Origin: an uncultured Amylibacter sp.
GTDB taxonomy: Bacteria > Pseudomonadota > Alphaproteobacteria > Rhodobacterales > Rhodobacteraceae
Assembly: GCA_938001995.1 (NCBI GenBank)
Contig: CALLAV010000058.1
Span: 1 to 20,403 of the forward strand
Direction of reading: 5' to 3'
DNA: 20,403 nucleotides
Part shown: positions 20,217 to 20,403 of the stretch, piece after piece
Numbering within the stretch: position 1 is the first letter of the stretch
Layout: every line of letters begins with the position of its first letter
Translations under genes and position numbers: made by a program
The notes under the pieces: generated by a model
Seen by the model: only the letters and a program-made list of their open reading frames with translations
Told to the model about the DNA's origin: nothing
Database searches by the model: none

Positions 20217-20403
20217 ATGCCAAAATCCAATCCGCATAGGCCGTTTACCCCAAACCCAGACATGGTGGCACGACGCCCTGATGTCATGGGCAATGCGATC
20301 AACGGATTGGGCGAGGATGAAACCCGCCGCCCTGATATGGTGTTCTGGGCCCCGAACCCAGATGATATCGCTTTCGGGGATGTGCAAAAATGGTTCTATC
20401 TCG
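20217..20403 (+). CDS. Unrecognised ORF, partial at the right edge
   Basis: An open frame from ATG at 20217 with no stop before the window end, giving 62 residues that start MPKSNPHRPFTPNPDMVARR. It is polar and proline-rich, with a recurring R-R-P-D unit (ARRPDVMG and RRPDMVFW) and PNPD twice. No signal peptide or membrane span is seen. There is no clear ribosome site before the ATG, so the start is uncertain. An in-frame TAG at 20205-20207 limits extension upstream. I do not recognise the family; the ORF may continue well beyond the window. Confidence 0.45.
   Translation, partial: MPKSNPHRPFTPNPDMVARRPDVMGNAINGLGEDETRRPDMVFWAPNPDDIAFGDVQKWFYL

Noticed and set aside
1..20403. CRISPR array, tRNA or rRNA gene, insertion sequence, phage or defence island
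   Set aside because: No regularly spaced repeats, cloverleaf, transposase, integrase or defence motif was seen on either strand.

Overview
The window looks like chromosomal DNA of a marine alphaproteobacterium of the Rhodobacterales (Roseobacter group). This rests on gene content and protein flavour, not on any marker search: a GltB–MtgA neighbourhood, an IalB-family periplasmic protein, a Rhizobium etli AnsA-type asparaginase, a Tat-exported YkuD enzyme, mature secreted proteins beginning ADGH, moderately GC-rich coding DNA and several GANTC (CcrM-type) sites. I see no tRNA, rRNA, CRISPR array, insertion sequence, integrase or phage gene. Coding density is high and no gene-free stretch exceeds 300 bases; the longest gap is 12717-12976.

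Layout. (1) 1-1900 is the C-terminal part of glutamate synthase GltB, closed by a hairpin. (2) 2008-5759 is a tight plus-strand run: mtgA, a glutathione S-transferase, queG, an epimerase-like SDR protein and a VOC protein. It ends at a strong hairpin shared with a convergent minus-strand gene. (3) 5834-8094 is an envelope cluster: a small Ser-rich membrane protein, a Tat-exported L,D-transpeptidase, a CAP-domain lipoprotein and a second, lipoprotein-type L,D-transpeptidase coupled to rlmN (8105-9268). (4) 9347-9877 is an IalB-family protein, divergent from an asparaginase (10056-11069). (5) 11088-11495 is a helical protein resembling an Hpt domain without its histidine, divergent from a beta-carbonic anhydrase (11634-12287). 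(6) 12363-15697 is a minus-strand block of three small secreted four-cysteine paralogues, two on one side and one on the other side of a DUF4139 (MuiA-like) protein. (7) 15865-16887 is asd. (8) 17021-17374 is a small secreted beta-rich protein, followed by a 28-residue single-span peptide (17597-17683), a GNAT acetyltransferase and an SDR dehydrogenase on the minus strand, then a divergent MDR oxidoreductase (19047-20066). A highly folded region and the start of an unrecognised ORF run off the right end.

Functional themes. Several genes concern the cell wall and envelope: MtgA polymerises glycan, two YkuD enzymes cross-link peptide stems or attach proteins, asd feeds the diaminopimelate branch, and the CAP, IalB, DUF4139 and four-Cys proteins are exported. 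Others concern nitrogen and carbon handling (GltB, asparaginase, carbonic anhydrase) and RNA modification (QueG, RlmN).

The best candidate for something undescribed is the four-cysteine secreted paralogue family around the DUF4139 gene. Two of its members carry look-alike terminators, which suggests tandem duplication of gene plus terminator. Secondary candidates are the Ser-tract membrane protein, the 28-residue peptide and the His-less Hpt-like protein.
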